A DNA stretch of 64,000 nucleotides from Paludibacteraceae bacterium. GTDB lineage: Bacteria > Bacteroidota > Bacteroidia > Bacteroidales > Paludibacteraceae. Shown one piece after another: positions 54,196-63,115 of this stretch. The position numbers and the translations under genes are program-made. The notes beneath the pieces are model-generated. The model did no database searches. It saw only the letters and a program-made list of their open reading frames with translations, and was not told the DNA's origin. Where the stretch lies: positions 137,385 to 201,384 of the forward strand of contig JAGCLD010000034.1 in assembly GCA_017647145.1 (NCBI GenBank). The letters run 5' to 3'. How positions within the stretch are numbered: position 1 is the stretch's first letter; the number at the start of each line of letters is the position of its first letter.

Positions 54196-56199
54196 TTAGC
54201 GGAGACGTGAAATAAGGTTGTATGATTGGTAAATGCCTAATTCTCCTGCTTTGCCTAATAATTCAATGCCTTTGTCGATATTGTCAATGTAGATGTATGT
54301 AAGTCCTAAATTAAAGTAGGCTTCGGCAAAGTCGTGATCGATTTGGATAGCCTCTTCATAGTGCTTTATGGCTTCTTCATATTCTTTTTGGGCACATAGA
54401 ACATTTGCTAAGTTAAAATGTGCAAAAGAGAAAGAGGGAAGTAGAGCAAGAGTTGTTTCATAGTCTTGTTGTATCAAATCAAGGTTAATCTTCACTTTGT
54501 CAATGTTACCCTGTCCTAGTTCTTCTTTGTTTTGATTATTTTGAAATTCGTAGAGTAGTTTGTTATATCGGATATTAGCTCGACAGAAGTAGGCCAAAGC
54601 TAATTGTGGGTTAAGGACAATGGTTTTGTTTAAATCTTCAATGGCGCTTGTATGGTCCTGTATTAGGCTGAATTCAATGGCTCGTTGGAAATATGTATAG
54701 GGGTTTTGAGAATTATTTTTTAAAATGTCTGTGAGTCGGTTGATTGCTTCAAAGTGAATCTCAACACTAGGGATATCTAATGCTGATAATTGGTTTGTGA
54801 TTTTTATAACTTGACTGATACATAAAGCGTTACGTAACTCATCAATAGCGTGATGATAGTAGTTAGTTTGTCTTAAGGAGTTGCTTTTGGCATAATAACT
54901 GATTTCAAAGTTGGACTCATTTATGATATCTACATACTGTTTTTGTACACTACCTCTTATCTCACTTGCGTATTCTGATTCATAGTCTTCGATATTCTGA
55001 GCTGCTTTTGAACTAAACTCTTTGCGTTTGTTTTGTGTAGGACGATTTGAGGCTACTTTAACGTCGGTATTTAATGTTGCTTTGCGTTGTTGTTGAATGA
55101 TGTCTTTGTTTTTTTCCAACTCATTTGCCTTGTTTTGATAGGTAAAGGCTTGTTTGGTATTACCTAATTCCATATGCGCACGTGCTGCTAAGTAATAAGC
55201 TGGTAAAAAGTAAGGGTGTCTTTCTATTATACAGTCAAAATCAGAAATGGCTACTTCCCAATCTCGTAGTTCGAGGGAGACAATCCCATGTTGGTAGCGT
55301 CCTTCCATATTGTTTGGACTAAGTTCCAACACTTGATCGAAATCATCTAAGGCATTATTGTAGTCTCCTAATTGATTCCTCAGACTACCGCGATTATAAT
55401 ATCCTTGAGGATCATGAGGAGATAATTCAATGGCTTTATCATAATCGGCTAATGCATTACGATAGTTGTGACGTTTATAATGAAGTACTCCTCTGTTTAG
55501 AAAGTCACCTGCCCATTTTGTTCCCAGTTCTATTGCTTTGTCAAAGCATATAAGCGCACTGTCATTCTGTGATTGTAATAGACGAATATACCCTAAAGCA
55601 CTCCATGCACTTGCTTCTTGGGGGATGATGTTAACTACTCTTTGAAAAGTGTTTGCTGCTGTGAAGGTGTCTTGCTTCGCTAATTGTATTTTGCCTAGTT
55701 CGTAGTACAAATCAGCGGCATTAGGTTCCTTTGCTAATAATTGTTGAATATCTTTTTCGGCCTCATCATATTTCTTTTGACGCTGTCTCACATCTGACCG
55801 ATTAATTAAGTATGATTTATTACCTGGAGCAAATTCTAATGCTTTGGTAAAATCTTTTTCAGCAGCTTCATAAGACTGATTTTCTCTGTGAATAAACCCT
55901 CTTACATAATATGCTCCGGGGAGAAATGGATTTCGTTTTATAACTTCTTCACAGTCTTTTTCGGCTCCGTTGTAGTCACCTAACTGAATTTTGGCGATGG
56001 CTCTATACATATATGGCTCAGCCATATAAGGTTTAATCTTAATGATTTGGTTGAAATACTGAATACTCAACACATAGTCATTGAAAAATAAAGCATTCCT
56101 GCCTATTGCCAATATTCGCTCAGTATTCAGTTGAGCACAACTCACACTTACACCGATTACGATGGTAAGGAAAAAACAATATAATCTTCTGATTAACAT
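54196..56199 (-). CDS. Exported TPR-repeat protein
   Basis: The 667-residue product has a signal peptide (about 1-22, ending VSCAQL, with a possible lipobox Cys21). A long array of about ten tetratricopeptide repeats covers residues 30-370 (repeated PxxxxAYYxRGxxxxxxxxYxxAxxDFxxA pattern). A charged, low-conservation linker (about 375-440) follows, then three to four more repeats (about 495-660). TPR arrays scaffold protein complexes. The start codon abuts the PBP1A stop codon without a gap, implying translational coupling and a possible role with the peptidoglycan synthase. Confidence 0.9.
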   Translation of the reverse strand: MLIRRLYCFFLTIVIGVSVSCAQLNTERILAIGRNALFFNDYVLSIQYFNQIIKIKPYMAEPYMYRAIAKIQLGDYNGAEKDCEEVIKRNPFLPGAYYVRGFIHRENQSYEAAEKDFTKALEFAPGNKSYLINRSDVRQRQKKYDEAEKDIQQLLAKEPNAADLYYELGKIQLAKQDTFTAANTFQRVVNIIPQEASAWSALGYIRLLQSQNDSALICFDKAIELGTKWAGDFLNRGVLHYKRHNYRNALADYDKAIELSPHDPQGYYNRGSLRNQLGDYNNALDDFDQVLELSPNNMEGRYQHGIVSLELRDWEVAISDFDCIIERHPYFLPAYYLAARAHMELGNTKQAFTYQNKANELEKNKDIIQQQRKATLNTDVKVASNRPTQNKRKEFSSKAAQNIEDYESEYASEIRGSVQKQYVDIINESNFEISYYAKSNSLRQTNYYHHAIDELRNALCISQVIKITNQLSALDIPSVEIHFEAINRLTDILKNNSQNPYTYFQRAIEFSLIQDHTSAIEDLNKTIVLNPQLALAYFCRANIRYNKLLYEFQNNQNKEELGQGNIDKVKINLDLIQQDYETTLALLPSFSFAHFNLANVLCAQKEYEEAIKHYEEAIQIDHDFAEAYFNLGLTYIYIDNIDKGIELLGKAGELGIYQSYNLISRLR

Positions 56200-58527
56200 C
56201 TACAAAGATTGACAACCGGCATGTGGGTTAAATTCCTCTGGAATGTCAAATTCTTCCAGAAGGGAGTATTCTATATCCGGATTGTTTAACACTTCTTTCA
56301 TGTACAATGCCCAAATAGGAAGAGCCATGTTGGCACCTTGTCCATCAGATATTCGGTCAAAGTGAATAGAGCGATCTTCACCTCCAACCCATACTCCGGT
56401 TACCAATGAAGGAGTAAAGCCCATAAACCAACCATCTGAATTGTTTTGTGTCGTACCCGTCTTACCTCCCATTTGCATGTCTAAACCATATTTATAACGC
56501 ACACGCACTCCGGTTCCATGATCAATCACATTCCTTAACATGTGAATCATTTTATAAGAAGTTTCTGCGCTAAATATCTCATGTGTCTTGGGCACAAAGG
56601 TGGCAATAAGATTGCCATTTTTATCCTCAATGTGGGTAACATAAATGGGCTCAATGCGTATTCCTTTGTTAGGAAAGGCTGTGTAAGCATCTGCCATTTC
56701 TGCCACAGATATCTCGCAAGGACCTAAACACAAGGAAATTACTGGGTCAATTGGGCCTCTCATACCAAATGAACGTAAGAGTTTCACCAATGACTCTGGA
56801 GTATAAAGGCTCATTAAGTATGCAGATATCCAGTTGTTTGAATTTGTTAGACCCCATTGTAAAGTCACTTCCTTACCAATTAAGTCATCTGCTTTTTTGT
56901 CGGAGTTCTTTGGTGACCATTCTCTGCCATTTGCATCTAATAGGGTTATAGGTTGATACGTTACTTTATCACAAGGCCACATCCCTTCTTCCATTGCTAA
57001 AGTATACAAATAGGGCTTTACTGTTGAACCTACTTGACGACGACCCTCTGTTGCCATGTCATATTGGAATTGGCGAAAATCTGGACCTCCCACATAGGCC
57101 TTAACATGCCCATTGCGAGCATCGATGGAATACATGCCACACCGCAAGAAGTGCTTGTGATACCGTATCGAATCTAATGGACTCATCAAGGTGTCTATCA
57201 TTCCTTCATAGCTAAACACTTGCATGGGTACAGGAGTGTTAAAGTTGGCATCTATCTCTTCTTTAGAAGCACCGGATTTTTTCAACACTCTGTAGCGTTC
57301 GCTTTGACGTTTGGTGCGTTCCAATATCCCATTTATTTCTTCTGTAGTAACATCACGGCTGAATGGTGCATAAGAACGTCCTTTTTTCTCTTTGAAAAAT
57401 GTTTTTTGCAAATCTTGCATGTGTTTGCTCACAGCATCTTCTGCATAACGTTGCATTCGAGAGTCGATAGTTGTGTATATACGCAAACCATCCGAATAAA
57501 TGTTATAGGGCGTCCCATCTGCTTTCTTATTTTTATTACAGAACCCATACAGCGGATTGTTGTGCCAGTCTTCCAGGTCTTCCTGATATTGTTGCTTTTG
57601 CCAAGATGCATAGTTGCTCTCTTTGGGCTCTTTTGCCATCAACACTTTCCTTAAATATTCCCTGAAATAAGGTGCCAACCCCTCCTTGTGATCAATGCGA
57701 TGAAAGTCAAGAACCAAAGGCAACTGCTTCAAGGAGTCACACTCGCTTTCCGTGATGTAATCTGCCTTGAGCATTTGATTTAATACTGTGTTACGACGAT
57801 GAAATGTCCGTTCATTATGGCGCACAGGGTTATAATAAGAAGGATTCTTACACATCCCCACTAAGGTGGCTGCTTGTTCGATGGTTAATTCGGCTGGTGT
57901 CGTATTAAAATATACTTGAGCGGCTGATTTGATGCCCACAGCATTATTCAAGAAATCAAATTGATTCAAATACATCGCAATGATTTCTTGTTTGGTATAT
58001 AGACGCTCTAATTCTGTTGCAATCACCCATTCATTAGGCTTTTGCAATATGCGTTCAAATAAATTATTGGCGGTAGGAGAATAAAGCTGTTTGGCCAATT
58101 GTTGGGTGATGGTACTACCACCCCCCGCGTTACGTTGTTGGAGAATCGCTGTTTTCACCAGCACGCGCATCAAAGCACGACCATCAATCCCCGAGTGATC
58201 CAAAAAACGCTCATCTTCAGTTGCTATCAAAGCGTTAATCATGTTGGGTGAAATAGCAGAGTAGGGGACATGAACGCGATTATCTTTACTATAAAAAAAG
58301 CGTCCCAATAATTGCATGTCCGATGAATATATCTCGGTAGCGTACTTATTCTTAGGGTTTTGTAACTCGTCAATGTCAGGTAAGTAGCCCAACCAACCCT
58401 TACTAATCATCCAAAATAACATCACAATGGTCAATATTCCTAAAGTGAAGAGTGACCAAAAGATTGCAATAAACTTATTCCTCCTTGAGGTGTTTTTCTT
58501 ACTTATCTCTTGTTTGTTGTTGGCCAT
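56200..58527 (-). CDS. Bifunctional penicillin-binding protein 1A
   Basis: The 775-residue inner-membrane enzyme polymerises and cross-links peptidoglycan. After one membrane segment (about 19-41) it has a GT51 domain with ATEDERFLDHSGID (catalytic Glu near 104) and GGSTITQQLAKQLYSP. The transpeptidase domain has SxxK at S501-K504 (GSTVKPYLY), SxN in NSNNW and KTG in GGKTGTTQNNSDGWF. It is of class A PBP type (mrcA-like). It is followed without gap by the TPR gene and lies 50 bp after the second wzc gene. Confidence 0.96.
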   Translation of the reverse strand: MANNKQEISKKNTSRRNKFIAIFWSLFTLGILTIVMLFWMISKGWLGYLPDIDELQNPKNKYATEIYSSDMQLLGRFFYSKDNRVHVPYSAISPNMINALIATEDERFLDHSGIDGRALMRVLVKTAILQQRNAGGGSTITQQLAKQLYSPTANNLFERILQKPNEWVIATELERLYTKQEIIAMYLNQFDFLNNAVGIKSAAQVYFNTTPAELTIEQAATLVGMCKNPSYYNPVRHNERTFHRRNTVLNQMLKADYITESECDSLKQLPLVLDFHRIDHKEGLAPYFREYLRKVLMAKEPKESNYASWQKQQYQEDLEDWHNNPLYGFCNKNKKADGTPYNIYSDGLRIYTTIDSRMQRYAEDAVSKHMQDLQKTFFKEKKGRSYAPFSRDVTTEEINGILERTKRQSERYRVLKKSGASKEEIDANFNTPVPMQVFSYEGMIDTLMSPLDSIRYHKHFLRCGMYSIDARNGHVKAYVGGPDFRQFQYDMATEGRRQVGSTVKPYLYTLAMEEGMWPCDKVTYQPITLLDANGREWSPKNSDKKADDLIGKEVTLQWGLTNSNNWISAYLMSLYTPESLVKLLRSFGMRGPIDPVISLCLGPCEISVAEMADAYTAFPNKGIRIEPIYVTHIEDKNGNLIATFVPKTHEIFSAETSYKMIHMLRNVIDHGTGVRVRYKYGLDMQMGGKTGTTQNNSDGWFMGFTPSLVTGVWVGGEDRSIHFDRISDGQGANMALPIWALYMKEVLNNPDIEYSLLEEFDIPEEFNPHAGCQSL

Positions 58528-58577
58528 GATAGTATATGTTTCTTTAGCAAAATGATGATGGTTTAGTTCTGATGAAT

Positions 58578-60887
58578 TTATGACAAAAAGCTGCCTTTAT
58601 ACTGGGTGGAGGAATCTATTCCATTCACAACACAGTACATCGGGCTCATACGTTCACTTGCATACAACTCATTAATAAATTTCACACATGCTTTAGGTGA
58701 TTGATGCATTCTGCTCACCATTAAAGTTATATTGGCAAGGCGATTCAATGTAAATGTATCACAAATCATGCCAAGTGGTGCTGAGTCTATCACGATAACA
58801 TCATATTCATCGCTCAGACTGGTAAACAGAGCATCCAGTCGTTTCAGTGAAAGCACATCTCCTTCCACATCTCCTGCATGCATAGTCACACAGTCTAAAT
58901 TCTCATGCAGGCTCGTTTTCTGAATCACATCCTTTGCTTCAACGCTTTCATTATAGAGATAGTCAGCTAGGTGATAATTACTGTGCGAAGTTGCATATTG
59001 TCTGATTTGTGGATTACGAAGGTTCAAGTCCACCAGGCACACGCATTTATGTGCTTGAGCATAAACCATAGCCAGATTTTTGGCTACAAAAGTCTTACCT
59101 TCGCCCTCTTGACTTGAAGTGACTAATATCACAGGCTTACCCTTAGCTCCTGATTGTAAATAGTCAATATGAGTGCGCAGAAAACGAAATTCTTCTCTTA
59201 CCTCATCTTTATTCGCTTTTCTGCCCAACAGTGTCTTAGCTCTCTCTTGGCTGATTTGTCCAATTAGAGGAACTTTCACCTCGCGTTTGAAGTCGCTTAC
59301 ACTATTGATATTGTTGCTGATAATGTCCAATATGAAGAAAATTCCTATCGGGAAAAATACACCCAACAGCATACATAGAGCAAGCAACACTTTCTTGCGT
59401 GGGGCTACTGGCGTTGGCAAGCAGGCTGCCTTATCCACTATCTTGGCGGGCTGAATGTTGTTTATCAGAGCCAAAGCATTTTCCTCACGTTTCTGATAGA
59501 GGAATATATACAATGTTTCCGTTATTTTTTGTTGACGTTTAATCTCGATGTATTCGCGTTCTTGAGTGGGCACTGATTGCATACGTTTCAAGAACATTTC
59601 ATCCTTATTGGCAACATCCCGACGGGATATATTAATGCCTTCTTTCAGACTATTGATGCTGGATATAATGTTGTTGCGAACTACATTTATCTGATCGTCA
59701 AGTTGTTCTATCACGGGGTTATGCTCGTTAGTCGTGCGGAGCAACTTCATGCGTTTCAATAAAGATGCATTATAATTCTCTATCAAGCGCACCAATGCCT
59801 CATCGCTCACTCCTAAATTTGCTGGTATCAAACTGGTCTTATTTTCTGGTTTGCTGATGTACTCTTCAATATACACAATTAAGTTATATTGCGTCTCCAG
59901 TTCTGCCGCTTTCTTTTGATACTCGCTCGATGATGCCAAAAACAACTGCACCTCAGTAGCAATATCAGTCAGATTGTTGTCCTTTTTATATGCCTCTACA
60001 TCTTGCTCAATGCTTGCCAACTCTTCTGTAATCAGTCGCAAACGCTCATCAATAAATGTTCCGGTGCTTTGAGTCATAAGACGCTTGTCTGTCATTGAAT
60101 CTTGATTATACAGTTCAATCAATAATTCAATCATGTCAATTGCCTTTTGAGGAGTCGAAGTGATGGTGGAAAGTTCCAGTACATTCAATGATTTCTCCAC
60201 CTGACCGGCCTGCAAGTTTTCACGAAAATACTCTATCGTGCTCATCTTCGGCAGGATGTTGATTTTCATTTTGTCCCCTTCTTCCAGTGCACGACACTCC
60301 TTAAATCTAAATGTGCCGACTGGAGTGCATACGGAGTCCGACAAATCCTTGATGATAAAACTATCACGCAACTTTCGGCCATATTTGAATCTCACTTTAT
60401 AGTCATTAGCACGTTTGCTCACAACAAAACGCAGATGATAATTCATCGTGTCTGTAAAAAGGGGAGGATACACCATTCTGACATCCGACGACGGATATTG
60501 CTCAATGTAGCGCATACCCTTCTTTTTGCGATAACGAGTTTGAATGTCCAAATCATCTATCACTTGCCCCATCAAGGTTTGCGAATTCAGAATATACAAC
60601 TCTGATTCCACTACACGACCACCACCGCCAAAACCAAACGATTGAAGCATGTCAATGCCGGGTATAGCACTCAATTTGTTCTCCTCAGTTCTAATCATCA
60701 CAGTAGAACTTACCTGAAACTCAGGATTCTTGCACAGAATGTACAAAACACCGAGGCTCAACCATACAATCCCCGACAATACAAACCAATACCATTTCTT
60801 CAAATAACGAACCAACAATGCATGCAAGTCGATAGCGGCAATTGCATCATCAGCAACGTGCGTCTTATTTCTTACTTCTTTTGACAT
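58578..60887 (-). CDS. Second Wzc-type polysaccharide co-polymerase / kinase, without Tyr-rich tail
   Basis: The 769-residue inner-membrane protein has membrane segments near 32-52 and 500-520, a long coiled periplasmic Wzz region and a C-terminal BY-kinase domain. The kinase motifs are Walker A SSQEGEGKTF (K598), Walker A' CLVDLNLRNP (second Asp replaced by Asn) and Walker B VIVIDSAPLGM. The C-terminus ends SSTQYKGSFLS with only isolated Tyr, so autophosphorylation on a tail cluster is doubtful. It lacks the Y/G-rich N-terminus of the 3309-5789 protein. It lies 11 bp after its wza partner. Confidence 0.92.
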   Translation of the reverse strand: MSKEVRNKTHVADDAIAAIDLHALLVRYLKKWYWFVLSGIVWLSLGVLYILCKNPEFQVSSTVMIRTEENKLSAIPGIDMLQSFGFGGGGRVVESELYILNSQTLMGQVIDDLDIQTRYRKKKGMRYIEQYPSSDVRMVYPPLFTDTMNYHLRFVVSKRANDYKVRFKYGRKLRDSFIIKDLSDSVCTPVGTFRFKECRALEEGDKMKINILPKMSTIEYFRENLQAGQVEKSLNVLELSTITSTPQKAIDMIELLIELYNQDSMTDKRLMTQSTGTFIDERLRLITEELASIEQDVEAYKKDNNLTDIATEVQLFLASSSEYQKKAAELETQYNLIVYIEEYISKPENKTSLIPANLGVSDEALVRLIENYNASLLKRMKLLRTTNEHNPVIEQLDDQINVVRNNIISSINSLKEGINISRRDVANKDEMFLKRMQSVPTQEREYIEIKRQQKITETLYIFLYQKREENALALINNIQPAKIVDKAACLPTPVAPRKKVLLALCMLLGVFFPIGIFFILDIISNNINSVSDFKREVKVPLIGQISQERAKTLLGRKANKDEVREEFRFLRTHIDYLQSGAKGKPVILVTSSQEGEGKTFVAKNLAMVYAQAHKCVCLVDLNLRNPQIRQYATSHSNYHLADYLYNESVEAKDVIQKTSLHENLDCVTMHAGDVEGDVLSLKRLDALFTSLSDEYDVIVIDSAPLGMICDTFTLNRLANITLMVSRMHQSPKACVKFINELYASERMSPMYCVVNGIDSSTQYKGSFLS

Positions 60888-60898
60888 AGAAAATCGCG

Positions 60899-61690
60899 TT
60901 ATTTAATAAACACAGTCACTAAAACAGTGGCTAATGAAGCCAATGTTGTAATCATAGATAAATACAAACTAAGATTTTGGGAAGCAATGGCCCTCACATT
61001 GTTAGGCTCTACATACACCACATCATTCTGTTGCAGAAAATAGTAAGGAGAATTAAACACATCATCTGAATTCAAGTTCAGGCGCGCAAACTCTAGCTTA
61101 CCATTGTTCTCACGAGTTACCAAAACAGTATTACGCTTACCATAAGGAGTCATGTCACCTGCCATGCCTAATGCATCAAGGATGGTAACACGCTCGTTAT
61201 TAATCGTATACTGACCGGGGCGAGCTACCTCACCAAGCACCGTAATCTTATAATTCAAAAATTTAATCGTCACGATGGGATCTTTTAAGTATTGAGCAAG
61301 TCTATCCTTAATCAATGAAATAGCTTCCGACTTGGTCAAACCTGATAACTTTATCTCGCCCAACACAGGAAAAGATATGTTCCCATTCACATCCACCAAA
61401 TAAGATTGCAACGATGGTGTATTGTATAATTGGTCACTACCCGGAGCTGAATACGACACAACGGGCTGGTTAAATGGCGCAACAGCAAGTGGGTCTAAGC
61501 CGCTCACGGTGATAATCAACATGTCTCCCGCAACAATACGAGCCTCATGAATGTGATAATTATACACCGCTGCACTATCATTCTGGTTGCCCATCGAGCT
61601 AAAATAACTCAAACGCTTCTGTGTACTGCACGACGTAAAAGCTAATACACCAACACTGAGCAATACAAATAAAATCGAACGTCTCAACAT
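60899..61690 (-). CDS. Polysaccharide export lipoprotein, Wza-like (third copy)
   Basis: The 263-residue product has a lipoprotein signal (AFTSC, Cys21), a polysaccharide-export domain (about 55-150; VDVNGNISFPVLGEIKLSGLT), an SLBB segment (about 155-230; ITVLGEVARPGQYTI) and a C-terminal membrane segment. Its G-E-V-x-x-P-G-x-Y motif is closer to the classical Wza form than the two tandem copies at 5810-7392. It pairs with the kinase gene just downstream and the coiled-coil gene upstream. Confidence 0.92.
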   Translation of the reverse strand: MLRRSILFVLLSVGVLAFTSCSTQKRLSYFSSMGNQNDSAAVYNYHIHEARIVAGDMLIITVSGLDPLAVAPFNQPVVSYSAPGSDQLYNTPSLQSYLVDVNGNISFPVLGEIKLSGLTKSEAISLIKDRLAQYLKDPIVTIKFLNYKITVLGEVARPGQYTINNERVTILDALGMAGDMTPYGKRNTVLVTRENNGKLEFARLNLNSDDVFNSPYYFLQQNDVVYVEPNNVRAIASQNLSLYLSMITTLASLATVLVTVFIK

Positions 61691-61732
61691 GTCACTTAAA
61701 AAACTAATAATTCGACCTACTCCTAAATAGCA

Positions 61733-62383
61733 CTATTTCTTCAGCAGGCTCTTCACGAGCTTCATTTCAAGATCTATTTGTTTTTGCTTGAACTGACACG
61801 CCTCGTTTAAGCGAACTAACTCTATTTGAGCCGACTGAATTTCTAATTTCAATTGTTCCAAACGGTGAACATCACCATTGGCAGTTTCTATATCCCTGTT
61901 TATGTTGTGAATTTTCTCACGCGTAGCATTAATGCTTTGCTCCAAATAAGCCTTGCGGTCCATCAAACTTCTGATTTGAGTATTCTTAGAACTCAAACTC
62001 ACATCATCACTTTTTGCCAATTTATTGTGCATCTTGTTGATTTGCTTGATTTCAGAATTTTGGTTCTTGAGTTCCTTCTCATAAGCCTTAACCTGCTTGT
62101 TGAGCAATTTAATTTTAGTCTTGGTTAATGAAAATTGATCGCGCTGATTCTTCAAACCGGATTTCACAATGTCAAGCCCCATCTTCACCTCTTGCTTCTC
62201 TTGTTTTAATTGACCCTTCAGCTCCTTCAAACGATTATAATAGAGCACCGAATCATTGATTTCATGTTTCAATGTATCCAAATTAAACTCCACCACATGA
62301 ATCGTTGGAATCTGAATGCTTTGAGCATGGAGTTCTACACTCATAAAAGCTCCTAAAATAAGGCTAAAAATAAACTTTCTCAT
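61733..62383 (-). CDS. Exported coiled-coil protein, function unknown
   Basis: The 216-residue product has a signal peptide (cleavage near LHAQS). Nearly the whole mature chain (about 45-210) is heptad-patterned coiled coil rich in K, E, L, Q and N. I do not recognise a family. It is the first gene of the second polysaccharide-export operon, 42 bp before wza, so it may be a periplasmic spacer or scaffold for the Wza-Wzc machine. That role is inference. Confidence 0.8.
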   Translation of the reverse strand: MRKFIFSLILGAFMSVELHAQSIQIPTIHVVEFNLDTLKHEINDSVLYYNRLKELKGQLKQEKQEVKMGLDIVKSGLKNQRDQFSLTKTKIKLLNKQVKAYEKELKNQNSEIKQINKMHNKLAKSDDVSLSSKNTQIRSLMDRKAYLEQSINATREKIHNINRDIETANGDVHRLEQLKLEIQSAQIELVRLNEACQFKQKQIDLEMKLVKSLLKK

Positions 62384-62541
62384 ATCAATTTTATTTAATT
62401 TACTTCGTTAGTAATAAAAATTATCTCTCAACTTTCCGAAAACCCACCGGCTCTTCCCGCTTATCTCACACACAATCAGCCCCGTTGATCACATCTCCCT
62501 TCAAACTTTCTATCCACTCGAAAAAGCATATTATATGCATA

Positions 62542-62573
62542 CAAAGATACGAAATTTTCAACGTAAATCCAAA
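62542..62573 (-). promoter_or_regulatory. Promoter of the second polysaccharide-export operon
   Basis: On the minus strand TTTG (complement of 62570-62573) is followed after 20 bp by TATCTTTG (complement of 62542-62549). The predicted start is near 62535, giving a leader of about 150 nt before 62383. Confidence 0.7.
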
Positions 62574-62750
62574 TAAATAGGGCTATATTTTTACATAAAA
62601 ACACTCTCACATCTCCTCCATTGTTTCATCTGTTTACATCTGGCTCCTTCATGCTGAGCCAATCGGCAACGCACTGCACAACTCTTCTCCTGCTGCCCCT
62701 CGTCTTGTCTCTTATGTCATGAGCACCCCACATGTAAAACCCTCCTTGCC

Positions 62751-62805
62751 TTAGTAGGTTATTAGTAGGTTATTAGTAGGTTATTAGTAGGTTATTAGTA
62801 GCTTA
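62751..62805. repeat. 11-bp tandem array D (unit TTAGTAGGTTA, five units)
   Basis: Units start at 62751, 62762, 62773, 62784 and 62795; the first four are identical and the last has TAGC. It is the longest of the four arrays. It lies in the 62384-63115 divergent gap, which also holds two promoters, a foldable segment and a doubled CTCATCCAG (62881-62898), but no supported gene. Confidence 0.92.
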
Positions 62806-62868
62806 TTCAGCATGGATGAATGTAGCCTTATCTTGCTGATAGGCTCATTGGGTAAATGCTGAATAGAG
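62801..62868. other. Foldable element with nested inverted repeats next to array D
   Basis: TATTCAGCA (62804-62812) and TGCTGAATA (62857-62865) form a perfect 9-bp outer stem, extended by GCT/AGC across a bulge. Inside, AGCCTTATC (62824-62832) pairs with GATAGGCT (62838-62845) with one bulged T. This gives a two-stem fold of about 68 nt. It could be a small RNA or a DNA cruciform; no RNA family is recognised. Confidence 0.45.
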
Positions 62869-63026
62869 CCGACCATTCATCTCATCCAGCTCATCCAGCT
62901 CCCTATATGCGCTGATTCATGCTCCTTTCTCCTTACATTTCCTCATCTTCTTCCTTTAAATATGCACGTTGGTCAAGCCAAAATAGCAATTTATAGATTT
63001 ATTTGCTTTTTTTTCTGTAAAAACTA

Positions 63027-63057
63027 TTGTGAGAAAAAAAAACTGTTTATATCTTCG
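63027..63057 (+). promoter_or_regulatory. Promoter of recQ
   Basis: TTG at 63027-63029 and TATCTTCG at 63050-63057 are 20 bp apart; the -7 element differs from consensus at one base. The predicted start near 63064 is about 52 nt before the ATG. Confidence 0.6.
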
Positions 63058-63115
63058 CTTTCGGAAAGTGATGTTAATTCACAATATCCATAGAATATTA
63101 AACTAAATATCTTGC

